Source of the DNA: an uncultured Collinsella sp.
GTDB taxonomy: Bacteria; Actinomycetota; Coriobacteriia; Coriobacteriales; Coriobacteriaceae
DNA: 64,000 bases
NCBI GenBank assembly: GCA_902465015.1
Contig: CABQLK010000003.1
Coordinates: 11,803-75,802 of the forward strand
Reading direction: 5' to 3'
Shown here: piece after piece, positions 17,406 through 26,364 of the stretch
Position numbering within the stretch: the first letter of the stretch is position 1
Layout: every line of letters starts with the position of its first letter
Program-made: the position numbers and the translations under genes
The notes under the pieces: model-generated
The model's input: the letters and a program-made list of their open reading frames with translations, nothing else
Told to the model about the DNA's origin: nothing
The model's database searches: none

Positions 17406-17605
17406 GCTGCGGAAAAGCCTCGAAACATGCAGTTTGCTGACGTGCTGACCAAAACCTTGCCATGAGCTTGACGGGCTGGTCAGCTTTTGGTCGGCGATTG
17501 GTTTGACATCGAAAACCAAGATCGCGATTGCGCCGCTTTGCACTCTGACCGCCCAGACAATGGTGGTACGGGCATTCGCCCGGCACTGCCATGAGAGGAG
17601 CGGCC

Positions 17606-18265
17606 GTGAACAAGAGCAAGCGCATCGCCATCAGTCTGGTCGCGGGCGTGCTCGCTGCTCTGCTCTGCATGGTTTACGGCTCGTCGATCCGCTCGCAAGC
17701 CGAACAGGTCCAGGCTGAGACCTTGGCCAAGTACGGTGGCGATCGCGTCGAGGTATGCGTCGCGGCGCGCGATATCGATGTGGGCGAGACCCTCGATGAG
17801 ACCAATGTCATAACCCAGGAATGGCTGACAAGCCTGCTGCCGCGTGACGCGGCGACCGAGCTGCGCCAGGTGCGCGGCGACGTGACGACTTCACGTATTC
17901 CCAAAAACGCCGTGATCTGCAATGTCTACACCAAGGCCGAGAGCCACAAGCTCGAGGTGCCTAAGGGCAAGGTCGCCGTTTCGGTGGCGGTCGATGCCGA
18001 GCACTCGGTCGGCGGTGCCACGGGCGTGGGCAGCTATGTGGACGTGTACGTGCAAAAAGATGGCGTAACCGATCGACTGTGCGGCGCGCACGTGATCGAT
18101 ACCAGTGAGAATTCCGGTGCCACGCGCGAGGGCAAGATCGAATGGGTGACGCTGGCGGCTGACCCCGAAGACGTCAAGGAACTGCTGGGAGCCTCGGGCA
18201 AGGGAACGGTCAGCTTGACGATTCCCGCCACGGCGCGCGGCAAAAAGAGCGGAGGCGACGAGTGA
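17606..18265 (+). CDS. cpaB: CpaB/RcpC-like Tad pilus assembly protein (SAF domain)
   Basis: First gene of the Tad (Flp) pilus operon. The 219-aa protein has an N-terminal basic stretch and one membrane span (residues about 7-25). A SAF-type beta-clip domain follows (EVCVAARDIDVGETLDETNV, about 50-110), then a second conserved region (VPKGKVAVSVAVD, GVGSYVDVYV). This is the typical CpaB/RcpC order, and the protein is thought to act outside the membrane in pilus assembly. GTG 17606 is chosen because GAGAGGAG is optimally placed; ATG 17591 lies within the ribosome site. Its stop overlaps the next start. Confidence 0.85.
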   Translation: MNKSKRIAISLVAGVLAALLCMVYGSSIRSQAEQVQAETLAKYGGDRVEVCVAARDIDVGETLDETNVITQEWLTSLLPRDAATELRQVRGDVTTSRIPKNAVICNVYTKAESHKLEVPKGKVAVSVAVDAEHSVGGATGVGSYVDVYVQKDGVTDRLCGAHVIDTSENSGATREGKIEWVTLAADPEDVKELLGASGKGTVSLTIPATARGKKSGGDE

Positions 18266-19914
18266 TGAAGGCGATCTGGCTTGCGTGCTGCGCGTGCGGC
18301 GGTTACGGGCTGTTGCAGCAGGAAGTCGAGGGCCGTGATGCGGGTGCACAGGTGCTTCGCGTGGGTGACCTGGACGGGCTGGTTTCCATGGCGCGGGCGT
18401 TTCCGTCGCGCCGCGGGGCTGCCATCATCGCGGCGTCTCTGTTTGATATCGAAGATGTGCGCAAGACTGTTGCGCGCCTGACGGCCGAAGGCCGCGTGAG
18501 TCGCGTGGTCGTGTTGATAGAAGTGCTCGATCCGTCGGATATCGAGGGACTGTTTCGCGCGGGGGCGACCGAGGTCATCGCTGCGCACAGTATATGCGGC
18601 AACGGGCGCGCGGGCGAGGGAGCGGTTGATTCCGATCGGCGCATGACGATTGAGCCCGATGCTTTTGTTGATAGGGAACCCGGGGCGCCTCGCGCTACAA
18701 GAGGCCCGCGTGTTGATGATTATGGAAAAGCGGAAGCCGAGCATGGTCGGCGCCCCCGGAACCCCCTTGTATACGATGACGCTGGAGGGCCGGCACAGCA
18801 TGCTGGTGACTCCCCGGCTGTAGATATGGGATACGTGCACGGCGTGAATCTGGCGGATGAACTCGACGAAGTTGAGGGCTTTGCCGGGTGCGGCGAGTTG
18901 TCGCTGATGCAGCATGAGCAGATTGCACAGAACGAGCCTGCCTTGCAGACCGAACAAGCCGCCATGCCAGCTTGGACGCAGCGTGTGGTTGCGGCGGGGG
19001 AGACGGGGACGCTGTCGCCGACGCCCGCCCCGCCGCCTCCGATGCCGCCGACAGACGCTGCCGCTCCGCAGCATCGAGCTCCGGTCATCTGCGCCATTTC
19101 GGGTTCGGGCGGTTGCGGCAAGTCGACGATCGTTGCCACCATGGCACACACATCGTCGCTGTTGGGCTTGCGTGCCGCCGTGCTCGACCTGGACCTGATG
19201 TTTGGAAACCTTTACGACTTGTTAGGCGTCGATGCTCCGCGCGATATGGCGGCACTTATCGAGCCGGCGGCGGCGGGCGCGCTCACCGAGCCGGATATCG
19301 TAGCCACATCGATGCGCGTGGCGCCGGGCGTTACGCTCTGGGGTCCCGTTGCGGCGCCCGAGCAAGCCGAGCTCATGGCACGTCCGGTGGAGCTACTGCT
19401 TGATGTTTTGCGTCGCGAATCCGACGTGGTCTTTATCGATACCTCGGTCTTTTGGGGCGACGCCGTGGCGGCTGCGGTGGCGGCGAGCGACCGTTGCCTG
19501 GTCGTTGGCGATGCTGCGGTGTCGTCCGCGACGTCGGCGTCGCACGTCATTGAACTGGCGAGTCGAGTAGGTGTGCCGCGCACGCGCATGAGCGCCGTGT
19601 TCAACCGGTTCGGTGCGCGCGGGGCAGACGAGGACGTCGCCATGCGCTTTGAGATTGCCTGTGCGTTGAGCTCCAAGATTCGTATCGCCGATGGCGGGCA
19701 GGATCTCGCCGCGCTCATGGCGTTTGGGCGCGCTGACGAGGCAGTGGGGCAGACCAGCGCTTTTGCGACCGGCGTGCGCGAGGCCACGCGCGAGATGCTC
19801 GTGGAACTGGGGTGCGCCGTCGGCCCTTGGAGCGATATGGTCGCCGACCGTGCAATGCGCACCGAACGCCCGCGTATTCGCCTTCCCTGGTCGCGCGAGG
19901 GTGATCAGCGATGA
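18265..19914 (+). CDS. tadZ: TadZ/CpaE-like pilus localisation ATPase
   Basis: Predicted to position the Tad machinery at the membrane. The 549-aa protein has an N-terminal receiver-like domain without a clear phosphoacceptor (residues about 1-115). A long low-complexity linker rich in Ala/Pro follows (about 115-270), then a MinD/ParA-fold ATPase (from about 272). Its Walker A is SGSGGCGKST with the P-loop lysine near residue 286. The signature lysine that MinD proteins carry at the start of the loop (KGGxGK) is replaced by serine, as in several TadZ/CpaE proteins. DLDLMFGNLYDLLG is the switch region. The ATG overlaps the cpaB stop by one base; GTG 18262 is the alternative. Confidence 0.85.
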   Translation: MKAIWLACCACGGYGLLQQEVEGRDAGAQVLRVGDLDGLVSMARAFPSRRGAAIIAASLFDIEDVRKTVARLTAEGRVSRVVVLIEVLDPSDIEGLFRAGATEVIAAHSICGNGRAGEGAVDSDRRMTIEPDAFVDREPGAPRATRGPRVDDYGKAEAEHGRRPRNPLVYDDAGGPAQHAGDSPAVDMGYVHGVNLADELDEVEGFAGCGELSLMQHEQIAQNEPALQTEQAAMPAWTQRVVAAGETGTLSPTPAPPPPMPPTDAAAPQHRAPVICAISGSGGCGKSTIVATMAHTSSLLGLRAAVLDLDLMFGNLYDLLGVDAPRDMAALIEPAAAGALTEPDIVATSMRVAPGVTLWGPVAAPEQAELMARPVELLLDVLRRESDVVFIDTSVFWGDAVAAAVAASDRCLVVGDAAVSSATSASHVIELASRVGVPRTRMSAVFNRFGARGADEDVAMRFEIACALSSKIRIADGGQDLAALMAFGRADEAVGQTSAFATGVREATREMLVELGCAVGPWSDMVADRAMRTERPRIRLPWSREGDQR

Positions 19915-21239
19915 GCCTGCAAACGAGGATTAAGGCTGCCGGCGCTGCAGCGGCGGCAGCGCCTGTAGATGCGGGGCGTCGCCGCGCGGTGAAACGACGC
20001 ACCAAACGCGCCGTGATGGACCGCATGGGTTACGACGAAGTGGCGCGTATCAGCGCCTATATCGACCCGGCACTTGCCCGCTCGGAATTGCGTCCTGCGG
20101 TGGAGGCGGCGCTCAATGTTGAGGAGCCGACCGATCTCGCGACGCCCGAGCGCGAGACTATCATCGACGAGATTTTGGATGACGTGGTGGGCTTGGGGCC
20201 GTTGCAGCCGCTCATCGAGGACGACACCGTTACCGAAATCATGATCAACGGCTGCCGCTCGGCTTTCTTTGAACGCGGCGGCGTCTTGTACCCCATCGAG
20301 CATGCGTTTGAGGATGATGAGCAGATCCGGGTGCTTATCGACCGCATCATCTCGCCACTTGGCCGCCGTATCGACGAGCGCAGCCCCATCGTCAACGCCC
20401 GCCTCAAAACGGGCTATCGCGTCAACGCGGTGATTCCGCCTGTGGCGATTGACGGACCGATTCTCACCATCCGAAAGTTCTCGGACCGCATCTGCTCGCT
20501 GGACGAGCTTGTGGGGCTGGGGTCGCTGCCGCTTTGGTATGCGCAGCTGCTGTCGTGCGCGGTGTCGCTGCGACAGGACCTGGCGGTTGCGGGAGGCACG
20601 GGATCTGGTAAGACCACCCTGCTCAACGCGTTGTCATGCGAGATTTCCACCGGCGAGCGCATCGTGACGATCGAGGACTCTGCCGAGCTCAAGTTTGCGC
20701 ATCATCCGCACGTGGTGCGTCTAGAGGCGCGCGAGGCTTCAATTGAGGGCGAGGGCGCGGTGACGATCCGCGACCTGGTGACCAATGCCCTGCGCATGCG
20801 CCCCGACCGCATCGTGGTGGGTGAGGTGCGCGGTGCGGAATGTTGCGACATGCTGCAGGCCATGAACACCGGGCACGATGGGTCGCTCACCACACTTCAT
20901 GCGGGCTCAGAACAGGAGACCGTGGTGCGTCTGACGTTGCTTGCACGTTATGGCATCGATCTGCCGAGCGAGCTCATCGAGGAGCAGATTGCCATGGCGC
21001 TCGACGGCATCGTGATGTCCGAGCGCCACGCCGATGGCAGGCGCTTCGTCTCCTCGTATTCGGGGGTGCGTCGCGCCGCGTCGGGCGGCGTAGAGCTCGA
21101 GCGCTATGTGACTTTCGATGCCGCCGAGCGCACCTGGACGCTTGACCGCGAGCCGCCGTTTATCGCAGAAGGCCTGCGGTCGGGGACGCTCACACAAGAG
21201 GAGGTGGACGAATGGAGGTCGCTGTGCCCCTCGTCGTAG
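19911..21239 (+). CDS. tadA: TadA/CpaF secretion ATPase
   Basis: Hexameric ATPase that powers Flp pilus assembly on the cytoplasmic face. The 442-aa length and the motifs fit the CpaF family: TEIMINGC in the N-terminal domain, the [11 protein letters not shown] linker, Walker [15 protein letters not shown], the Asp box region [10 protein letters not shown], Walker [10 protein letters not shown] and the His box [13 protein letters not shown]. The ATG at 19911 overlaps the tadZ stop (ATGA), indicating translational coupling. tadB overlaps its 3' end by 28 bp. Confidence 0.95.
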   Translation: MSLQTRIKAAGAAAAAAPVDAGRRRAVKRRTKRAVMDRMGYDEVARISAYIDPALARSELRPAVEAALNVEEPTDLATPERETIIDEILDDVVGLGPLQPLIEDDTVTEIMINGCRSAFFERGGVLYPIEHAFEDDEQIRVLIDRIISPLGRRIDERSPIVNARLKTGYRVNAVIPPVAIDGPILTIRKFSDRICSLDELVGLGSLPLWYAQLLSCAVSLRQDLAVAGGTGSGKTTLLNALSCEISTGERIVTIEDSAELKFAHHPHVVRLEAREASIEGEGAVTIRDLVTNALRMRPDRIVVGEVRGAECCDMLQAMNTGHDGSLTTLHAGSEQETVVRLTLLARYGIDLPSELIEEQIAMALDGIVMSERHADGRRFVSSYSGVRRAASGGVELERYVTFDAAERTWTLDREPPFIAEGLRSGTLTQEEVDEWRSLCPSS

Positions 21240-22138
21240 GGGGTTTGGCAGGGTTTTCTGTCGCGACGGCGTGCGGGGCGGAACCTCGTGTGCCGCAGGT
21301 GCCGCCGGCGGAGCCGGCGCGTCAGGCGCTCGAGACGGTGGCAGAGAAACTGCCGCGTGAGCTGGTGGAAAACGATCTGCTGAAAAAGATCGCCCGTTCG
21401 TGGGCATCGCTGGCTCCGGCGCATCGCCTTGGCCTCGTGATCGAAGATGCTTCGGGGCGTTTGGCGTTTCTGCTGCTCTCGAGCGGTGTCTGCTGCATTT
21501 TACTAACGATGGTGTCGTTATCGCCCCTCGGATTTGCCTTGGGACTTGTTGCTCCGATTGCCGTTGGCGCCGCTCGGGATGGCTTTGAGAGCCGGCGCGA
21601 GCAACACGATGCAGAAGAGGCCATGCCCGAGGCGTTTACCGCACTTTCCATGTCGCTTGCCTCGGGACATTCGCTGGCCCAGGGCATGCGCTTTGTGGGC
21701 GCTCATGCGCAAGAACCGGTGCATACCGAGTTTTTGCGGGTGGCGGCGGCGATCGATTGCGGCATCTCGGCGACCGATGCGCTCGATGACTTGCTCGTGC
21801 GCATCAACGCCCCCGGTCTTTCGCTTGTGACCTTGGCGCTTAAGGTATCTCAGCGCACCGGCGCTCCGCTTGCCGACTTACTGTCCGAGGCGTCGAGCAT
21901 GGTGGGGGAGCGCATTGAGCTCAAGCGCCGCCTGGATGTCAAGACGTCGCAGGCTCGCATGTCTGCGCATATGGTCGCGGCGATGCCGGCGGGCATGTGC
22001 GCGGTGTTGGCGCTGCTTTCGGCAGATTTTCGTCGCGGTCTTGCGACGCCTGCCGGCGCGGGCGCTGTGGTGCTGGGCCTTGCCCTCAACGCCGTTGCCC
22101 TGGTGGTTATCCGGCGCATTATGCGGGTGGAGCTATGA
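21212..22138 (+). CDS. tadB: TadB inner-membrane platform protein
   Basis: One of two polytopic GspF/T2SSF-domain proteins that form the assembly platform of the Tad pilus. The 308-aa protein has spans near residues 85-120 and 255-305 surrounding the F domain (AMPEAFTALSMSLASGHSLAQGM, followed by a second half). An AGGAGGTG ribosome site lies inside tadA just before ATG 21212. It overlaps tadC by ATGA. Confidence 0.88.
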   Translation: MEVAVPLVVGGLAGFSVATACGAEPRVPQVPPAEPARQALETVAEKLPRELVENDLLKKIARSWASLAPAHRLGLVIEDASGRLAFLLLSSGVCCILLTMVSLSPLGFALGLVAPIAVGAARDGFESRREQHDAEEAMPEAFTALSMSLASGHSLAQGMRFVGAHAQEPVHTEFLRVAAAIDCGISATDALDDLLVRINAPGLSLVTLALKVSQRTGAPLADLLSEASSMVGERIELKRRLDVKTSQARMSAHMVAAMPAGMCAVLALLSADFRRGLATPAGAGAVVLGLALNAVALVVIRRIMRVEL

Positions 22139-22776
22139 GCGCCCCGGTTGCAGTTGCGGCTTGCCTGTGCGCCCTGAGTGTATTTATCGCGACGGGTTTG
22201 GATCGGGCGGATGCACGCAAGATCGCAGGGGCCTGCAAGCGCGAGACGGTGCTGGTCGCTGCCGCGGGTCGCTCGGTGGTCGATGCTCTGACCGCGCGAG
22301 TGAAGGGCGCGGTTGGAGCGGGCAGCCCGGCGCGAGTGTCGCTCGGCGAAGTGTCCGAGATGATCGATGTTGTGCGCTTGGGTCTTTCGGCCGGTCTTTC
22401 GTTTGATGCGGCGCTTGAGATTTTCTGTGCCAACCGCCGGTCAGTGCTGGCTCTTCGACTTGAGCGGGCCTGCATGGCGTGGCAGGTGGGCGTGGGCACG
22501 CGTGAGGACGAGTTGTTGGCCGCCGCGCGCGACCTGGACGTGCGAGCGCTCGAGACCTTTGCCATCACGGTGGGGCAGGCGCTCGCCCTGGGTGCCCCAC
22601 TTGCCGAGACGCTGGCCGCTCAAAGTCGCGAGATCCGTGCGGCTCATCGCGCCGCGGTCGAGCGTGAGATCGAGCGTGCGCCCGTCAAGCTGCTGATTCC
22701 CACCGGCACGCTCATCTTGCCGGCGTTGCTTCTGTCCATATTGGGCCCGCTGCTGGGAGCAGGCGGGATGATGTAG
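22135..22776 (+). CDS. tadC: TadC inner-membrane platform protein
   Basis: Second F-domain platform protein, 213 aa. It has an N-terminal span (residues about 3-17), an F domain with MIDVVRLGLSAGLSFDAALE, and a C-terminal hydrophobic span (LLIPTGTLILPALLLSILGP). It is shorter than most TadC proteins (~300), matching a reduced N-terminal membrane part. The ATG at 22135 overlaps the tadB stop; a longer in-frame reading from 21997 is a shadow of tadB. Confidence 0.85.
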   Translation: MSAPVAVAACLCALSVFIATGLDRADARKIAGACKRETVLVAAAGRSVVDALTARVKGAVGAGSPARVSLGEVSEMIDVVRLGLSAGLSFDAALEIFCANRRSVLALRLERACMAWQVGVGTREDELLAAARDLDVRALETFAITVGQALALGAPLAETLAAQSREIRAAHRAAVEREIERAPVKLLIPTGTLILPALLLSILGPLLGAGGMM

Positions 22777-22786
22777 GGAGGAATAC

Positions 22787-23020
22787 ATGAACACGATGGT
22801 CGAAGTTGCTGACAAGGCTTGGAACCGGGCTTTTTGCCGGGCGATTCGCGCTCGCCAGCATGCCAAGGAGCTGTTGCAGGAGGAGAGCGCGCAGGGTACC
22901 ACCGAGTACGCCATTTTGGTGGGTGTGCTTGTGGTGATCGCGATTATTGCCATCGTTGCATTTAAAGGCAAGGTCCAAGATCTATGGAACGCTATCAGCG
23001 AGGGCATCAACAGCCTGTAG
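22787..23020 (+). CDS. Flp major pilin candidate
   Basis: A 77-aa prepilin ten bases after tadC, in the usual position of the structural pilin. After a basic leader of about 35 residues comes SAQGTTEYAILVG, then a 20-residue hydrophobic helix and a short soluble tail. The Glu of TEY would be at +5 if cleavage falls between Ala and Gln, whereas Flp pilins are usually cut after Gly. The leader is unusually long for a Flp pilin. It is preceded by GGAGG. Confidence 0.85.
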   Translation: MNTMVEVADKAWNRAFCRAIRARQHAKELLQEESAQGTTEYAILVGVLVVIAIIAIVAFKGKVQDLWNAISEGINSL

Positions 23021-23547
23021 AGGGCGAGCGCCCCATCGGGGTGCTGCTGGTGTTTGCTTGCCTGACCGTGGCGATAGCGGCGGTGCTTTGGGGGCTTAAC
23101 GCCGCGCGGCAGCAGCGTCCTGGGGCCGCCTTCGATTCGGGCTCAGATTCGGCGGTGGCGTCTCAAAAAGATGAGATGCGAGATGCGGACGATTCGGATG
23201 TCGCTGTCACGGCGCAAACCTTTCTGCGGACGCTCGACAAGCGGTCTGGCACTGCGACGGATTCGCCTGAGGACAACGCGATTGCGGTCCGGCTTGCATG
23301 GTCCGAGGACCGACCGATGACCGAGGCAGCGGCGGATATGTTACGCGCTTACCGCGAGGTGCCAACGGCCCAGCTCGCTCTGAGCGGCTATCTCGATATT
23401 AAGGGCAACGTATGGGGCGCCATCGTGCGCGATGGGCGCGGCTGGGTCGATATGGTGACGGTTGCCGCGGATGCTGGCGATGCTTCGTGTCGTCTGCGCG
23501 CCGTGCGTCTGGTCCCGCAAACAATAAGCTCAAAGGAGGGATCGTGA
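22984..23547 (+). CDS. Single-span membrane protein of the Tad operon, unknown
   Basis: Unrecognised 187-aa protein encoded between the two small pilins, overlapping the first by 37 bp. It has a short cytoplasmic N-terminus, one membrane span (residues about 18-38, IGVLLVFACLTVAIAAVLWG), an acidic linker and a soluble extracytoplasmic domain (about 70-187). It could be a pilus-associated protein or assembly factor. The ribosome site before ATG 22984 is weak (AAGG); GTG 23041 would give a shorter form starting inside the span. Confidence 0.6.
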   Translation: MERYQRGHQQPVEGERPIGVLLVFACLTVAIAAVLWGLNAARQQRPGAAFDSGSDSAVASQKDEMRDADDSDVAVTAQTFLRTLDKRSGTATDSPEDNAIAVRLAWSEDRPMTEAAADMLRAYREVPTAQLALSGYLDIKGNVWGAIVRDGRGWVDMVTVAADAGDASCRLRAVRLVPQTISSKEGS

Positions 23548-23548
23548 A

Positions 23549-23767
23549 ATGCATGGCGTTCTGCGTGAAGAGGTTGCCCAAGCGACTGTGGAATACGCCG
23601 TCGTCACGGTGGCGCTGTTATCGATCGTGCTGGCGATTGTGGGACTTTGGCGTGCTGGCACCGATGGACGCTTGGCGGCGCTGGTTGAGCGGGCGGCATC
23701 CCATGGCGTTGCCTCGACGTCGGTTATCGACGCCGCTGCGGGCGCTAAGGACATCGCGTTGTATTGA
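23549..23767 (+). CDS. Second small Flp-like pilin
   Basis: A 72-aa prepilin-like protein: short leader MHGVLREEV, then AQATVEYAVV, a hydrophobic helix of about 20 residues (VTVALLSIVLAIVGLW) and a 35-residue tail. The AQATVEY motif parallels AQGTTEY in the first pilin. It could be a minor pilin or an alternative major subunit. It is translated one base after the previous stop, with GGAGG upstream. Confidence 0.75.
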   Translation: MHGVLREEVAQATVEYAVVTVALLSIVLAIVGLWRAGTDGRLAALVERAASHGVASTSVIDAAAGAKDIALY

Positions 23768-24239
23768 TATCGCGCGCGAGGACCGGGCACAGTCTACGGT
23801 CGAGGCCGCTTTTTTGCTGCCGACGTTTCTGACGCTCATCCTTCTCGCACTGCAACCGGTGTGCCTGCTCTATACGCGCGCGGTCATGGAGTCTGCCGCC
23901 GCCGAGACCGCGCGGCTCATGACCACGACGACGGCGGAGGACGACGATCTTAAGGAGTTCACCCGCCGCCGGCTTGCCGCAGTGCCCAACGTTTCGATCT
24001 TTCATGCCGGCGGGCCGTTGTCGTGGGATATCGAGCTTAGCCGGGCCGATGCGGGTGGCGTCTCGTCCGTGTCCGTTTCCGGCGAGGTCAAGCCGTTGCC
24101 TGTGATCGGTGCGTTTGCGCAGGCTATGGGTGGTACCGCCGAGGGCGGCTACGTTGAGCTCAAGGTCGATGTCTCGTATCAATCGCGTCCCGAATGGCTG
24201 GAGGGAGATTATGATTCGTGGATTGCTGCATGGGATTAA
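23703..24239 (+). CDS. TadE-like pseudopilin
   Basis: TadE-family minor pseudopilin: AQSTVEAAFLLPTFLTLILL followed by a soluble domain, ending near WLEGDYDSW. The family has an N-terminal prepilin-like helix and helps pilus assembly. The start is unclear. ATG 23703 (178 aa, overlapping the previous gene by 65 bp, weak ribosome site) is given here. A non-standard ATT at 23763, 11 bases after AAGGA and overlapping the TGA of the previous gene, would start right before the pseudopilin motif. The coding frame from about 23763 on is certain. Confidence 0.75.
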   Translation: MALPRRRLSTPLRALRTSRCIDIAREDRAQSTVEAAFLLPTFLTLILLALQPVCLLYTRAVMESAAAETARLMTTTTAEDDDLKEFTRRRLAAVPNVSIFHAGGPLSWDIELSRADAGGVSSVSVSGEVKPLPVIGAFAQAMGGTAEGGYVELKVDVSYQSRPEWLEGDYDSWIAAWD

Positions 24240-26364
24240 GCGTTTCTGGTCTAGACGCGTTTTGACGCGCCGTCCGAGCTGCCATCGCAAGCGAGGCGGC
24301 TTTATGGGTCGAGCCGGTATCGACCTGTTTATCGAAGACGGTGCCTATACCACGCTTTCTTCTGCCGTGGTCATCCTAGTGGTGCTCACGTTGTTGTTTT
24401 CGTCGACCGCAGCGATATGGAGCATGTCGCGTGCCGGGGATACCCAGGTGGCGGCCGATAGCGGCGCGCTGGCGGGTGCCAACGTAGTGTCATCCTATCA
24501 CACGGCTGCCACGGTGGTTGATGCGAGCATCTTGAGTCTGGGACTGGCGGGGTTTGCCACGATCGGGACGGGCCTGGTCGCCATCCTCATCCCGGGTGCC
24601 GAACCAGTTGCCGGCAATATGGTCGACACCGGGATCGAGATCATTAAAACGCGCAACAAGTTTGCCAAAAGCGCATCGGAAGGCTTACAGAAAATCGAGA
24701 CGGCTTTGCCGTATCTGATTGCCGCGCGTGCCACGCAGGCGGTGTCGGCGCAGGATACCGATAGTGTGACCTATACCGGTACGGCGCTTGCTGTGCCCAG
24801 GACATCCGAGTCGGACTTCGCTGCGCTCAAAGGGTCAGAGATCTCGACCGATGCCATCGAGAGCACCTCAAAAGACCTTGACTATGCTGCCAAGGAACTG
24901 AAGAAAGCGTCCGAGAAAACGTCAAAGGCCAAGGAACGCGCCTGGCTTGCCGACTGCAGTGGATCGGACAGAGGCGCAGTCGGAAGCTGTTCGTGCATGT
25001 GGGAACGCGCGAAGAGCTTGGCGAAGCTTTCGGATATTGAGAATCCGCACTATGCCTCGAGTGTCACATGGGAGCCGCAAGTGGCGCTCGATCGCGCGAA
25101 GGCCTATTACCGCTTGCGCCTTGCAAACGAGGCACCTCAGGGCTCAAGCGTCGAGACGAAGGCGGAGTCGGCGGCGCGCAAGGCGTTTTACACCTATGCG
25201 AGTACAGAGGTCAATCGTGCATATGTAACCGAGGACGGAGATGCAGTCACTTTCCATATCCCGCTGTTGCCGCGCAACGCTGACGAGGTGCGAGCGACGG
25301 AACTCTATACCGATGCGGCGTGGCCAACCAGCGCCATCGATGGCAAGACGTATCTGCATTACGGAACGAGTTGCCCCAACTATAAGAAAGGGTCGCCAGG
25401 CGGGCTAGCCTCGGTTGCTGATTATGACGGGCAGGACAGATGCAACAGATGCCATTTTGGCGTTTCGTCGCTCGGTGCCGTTGCAGCACCTTCGACTTCT
25501 ATCGAAAACGGCTTCGAATACCACTTTGACAAGTTCAAAGACGCCCTGGAAGACTACGTCGACTGCCGCAACAAAGAACTCGAACTTGAGCGTCAGACCG
25601 AGGACGAGGCCGACCGTGCGGGCAATGCGTTTGACCAGGCCATCAAGGAGCTTTCCGGCGAGCGCCCGCGTATCGCCCCGCCCGGCCGCAACGGCGTGGT
25701 TGCCCTTGCGGTTTCGGGTGCCATTTCGAGCCCCGATGAGCTCAACTCTTCGTTTAACACGGCAGTCAGGCTTGGCGATCGCGGTGCCATCTCTGCTGCG
25801 GTGCTGGCGCCCGATGAGGCGACGGCGCAAAACAACGTGCTTTCGCGATTTTTCTCGACATTGAAGGAACGCTCGGGCGGCGTTGCCGGCGTGCTCGACG
25901 GCGTCATGGATGTTTGGGGACGGCTGCTTGTGGGATACGGAGACATCCAAGGTTCGGCCGACGAACTTATGGACGAGATGATTAAGGACCTAGGAGGGGG
26001 CAGCGGCGCGTTGGGTTCCATCGCGTCGTGGCTCGGCGATACCGTTTCGGCGTCCATGGCGGCGTTGGGTCTGGAACCGTGCGACTTGCGCCTGCGAAAG
26101 CCAGTGCTGACCGATTCCGCCAACGTCATTAAGAGTCCGGGGTCTGACATTGCTGGTCTCTCTCAAGCGCAAGACAAGCTGCGAAGTATTCCGTTGGGCG
26201 TGACCGATCCCAAGGCGCTTTGCGAGGCGTTGGAATATCAAGTCGAACGCACCATTAGCGGTACGGTGTTCACGCTTGCGGAGATTCCTCTGCCCGGCGG
26301 CGGCTCCATCCCACTCACCGTCGATGTCGCCACGCTGGTTGGCGCTCTGGGCGGTGGGTCGTAA
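24211..26364 (+). CDS. Tad-domain (TadG-like) pilus-associated protein
   Basis: A large 717-aa protein with one N-terminal membrane span (residues about 45-70, TTLSSAVVILVVLTLLF) followed by DTQVAADSGALAGANVV. This is the Tad-like Flp pilus-assembly signature (AADSxALAGA), and a long Cys-containing extracytoplasmic region follows. A pair of clusters (DCSGSDRGAVGSCSC and CNRCHFG) may form disulfides or a metal knuckle. Start ATG 24211 follows GGAGGGAG and overlaps the TadE-like gene by 29 bp. It could anchor or tip the pilus; the C-terminal domain is unrecognised. Confidence 0.75.
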   Translation: MIRGLLHGIKRFWSRRVLTRRPSCHRKRGGFMGRAGIDLFIEDGAYTTLSSAVVILVVLTLLFSSTAAIWSMSRAGDTQVAADSGALAGANVVSSYHTAATVVDASILSLGLAGFATIGTGLVAILIPGAEPVAGNMVDTGIEIIKTRNKFAKSASEGLQKIETALPYLIAARATQAVSAQDTDSVTYTGTALAVPRTSESDFAALKGSEISTDAIESTSKDLDYAAKELKKASEKTSKAKERAWLADCSGSDRGAVGSCSCMWERAKSLAKLSDIENPHYASSVTWEPQVALDRAKAYYRLRLANEAPQGSSVETKAESAARKAFYTYASTEVNRAYVTEDGDAVTFHIPLLPRNADEVRATELYTDAAWPTSAIDGKTYLHYGTSCPNYKKGSPGGLASVADYDGQDRCNRCHFGVSSLGAVAAPSTSIENGFEYHFDKFKDALEDYVDCRNKELELERQTEDEADRAGNAFDQAIKELSGERPRIAPPGRNGVVALAVSGAISSPDELNSSFNTAVRLGDRGAISAAVLAPDEATAQNNVLSRFFSTLKERSGGVAGVLDGVMDVWGRLLVGYGDIQGSADELMDEMIKDLGGGSGALGSIASWLGDTVSASMAALGLEPCDLRLRKPVLTDSANVIKSPGSDIAGLSQAQDKLRSIPLGVTDPKALCEALEYQVERTISGTVFTLAEIPLPGGGSIPLTVDVATLVGALGGGS

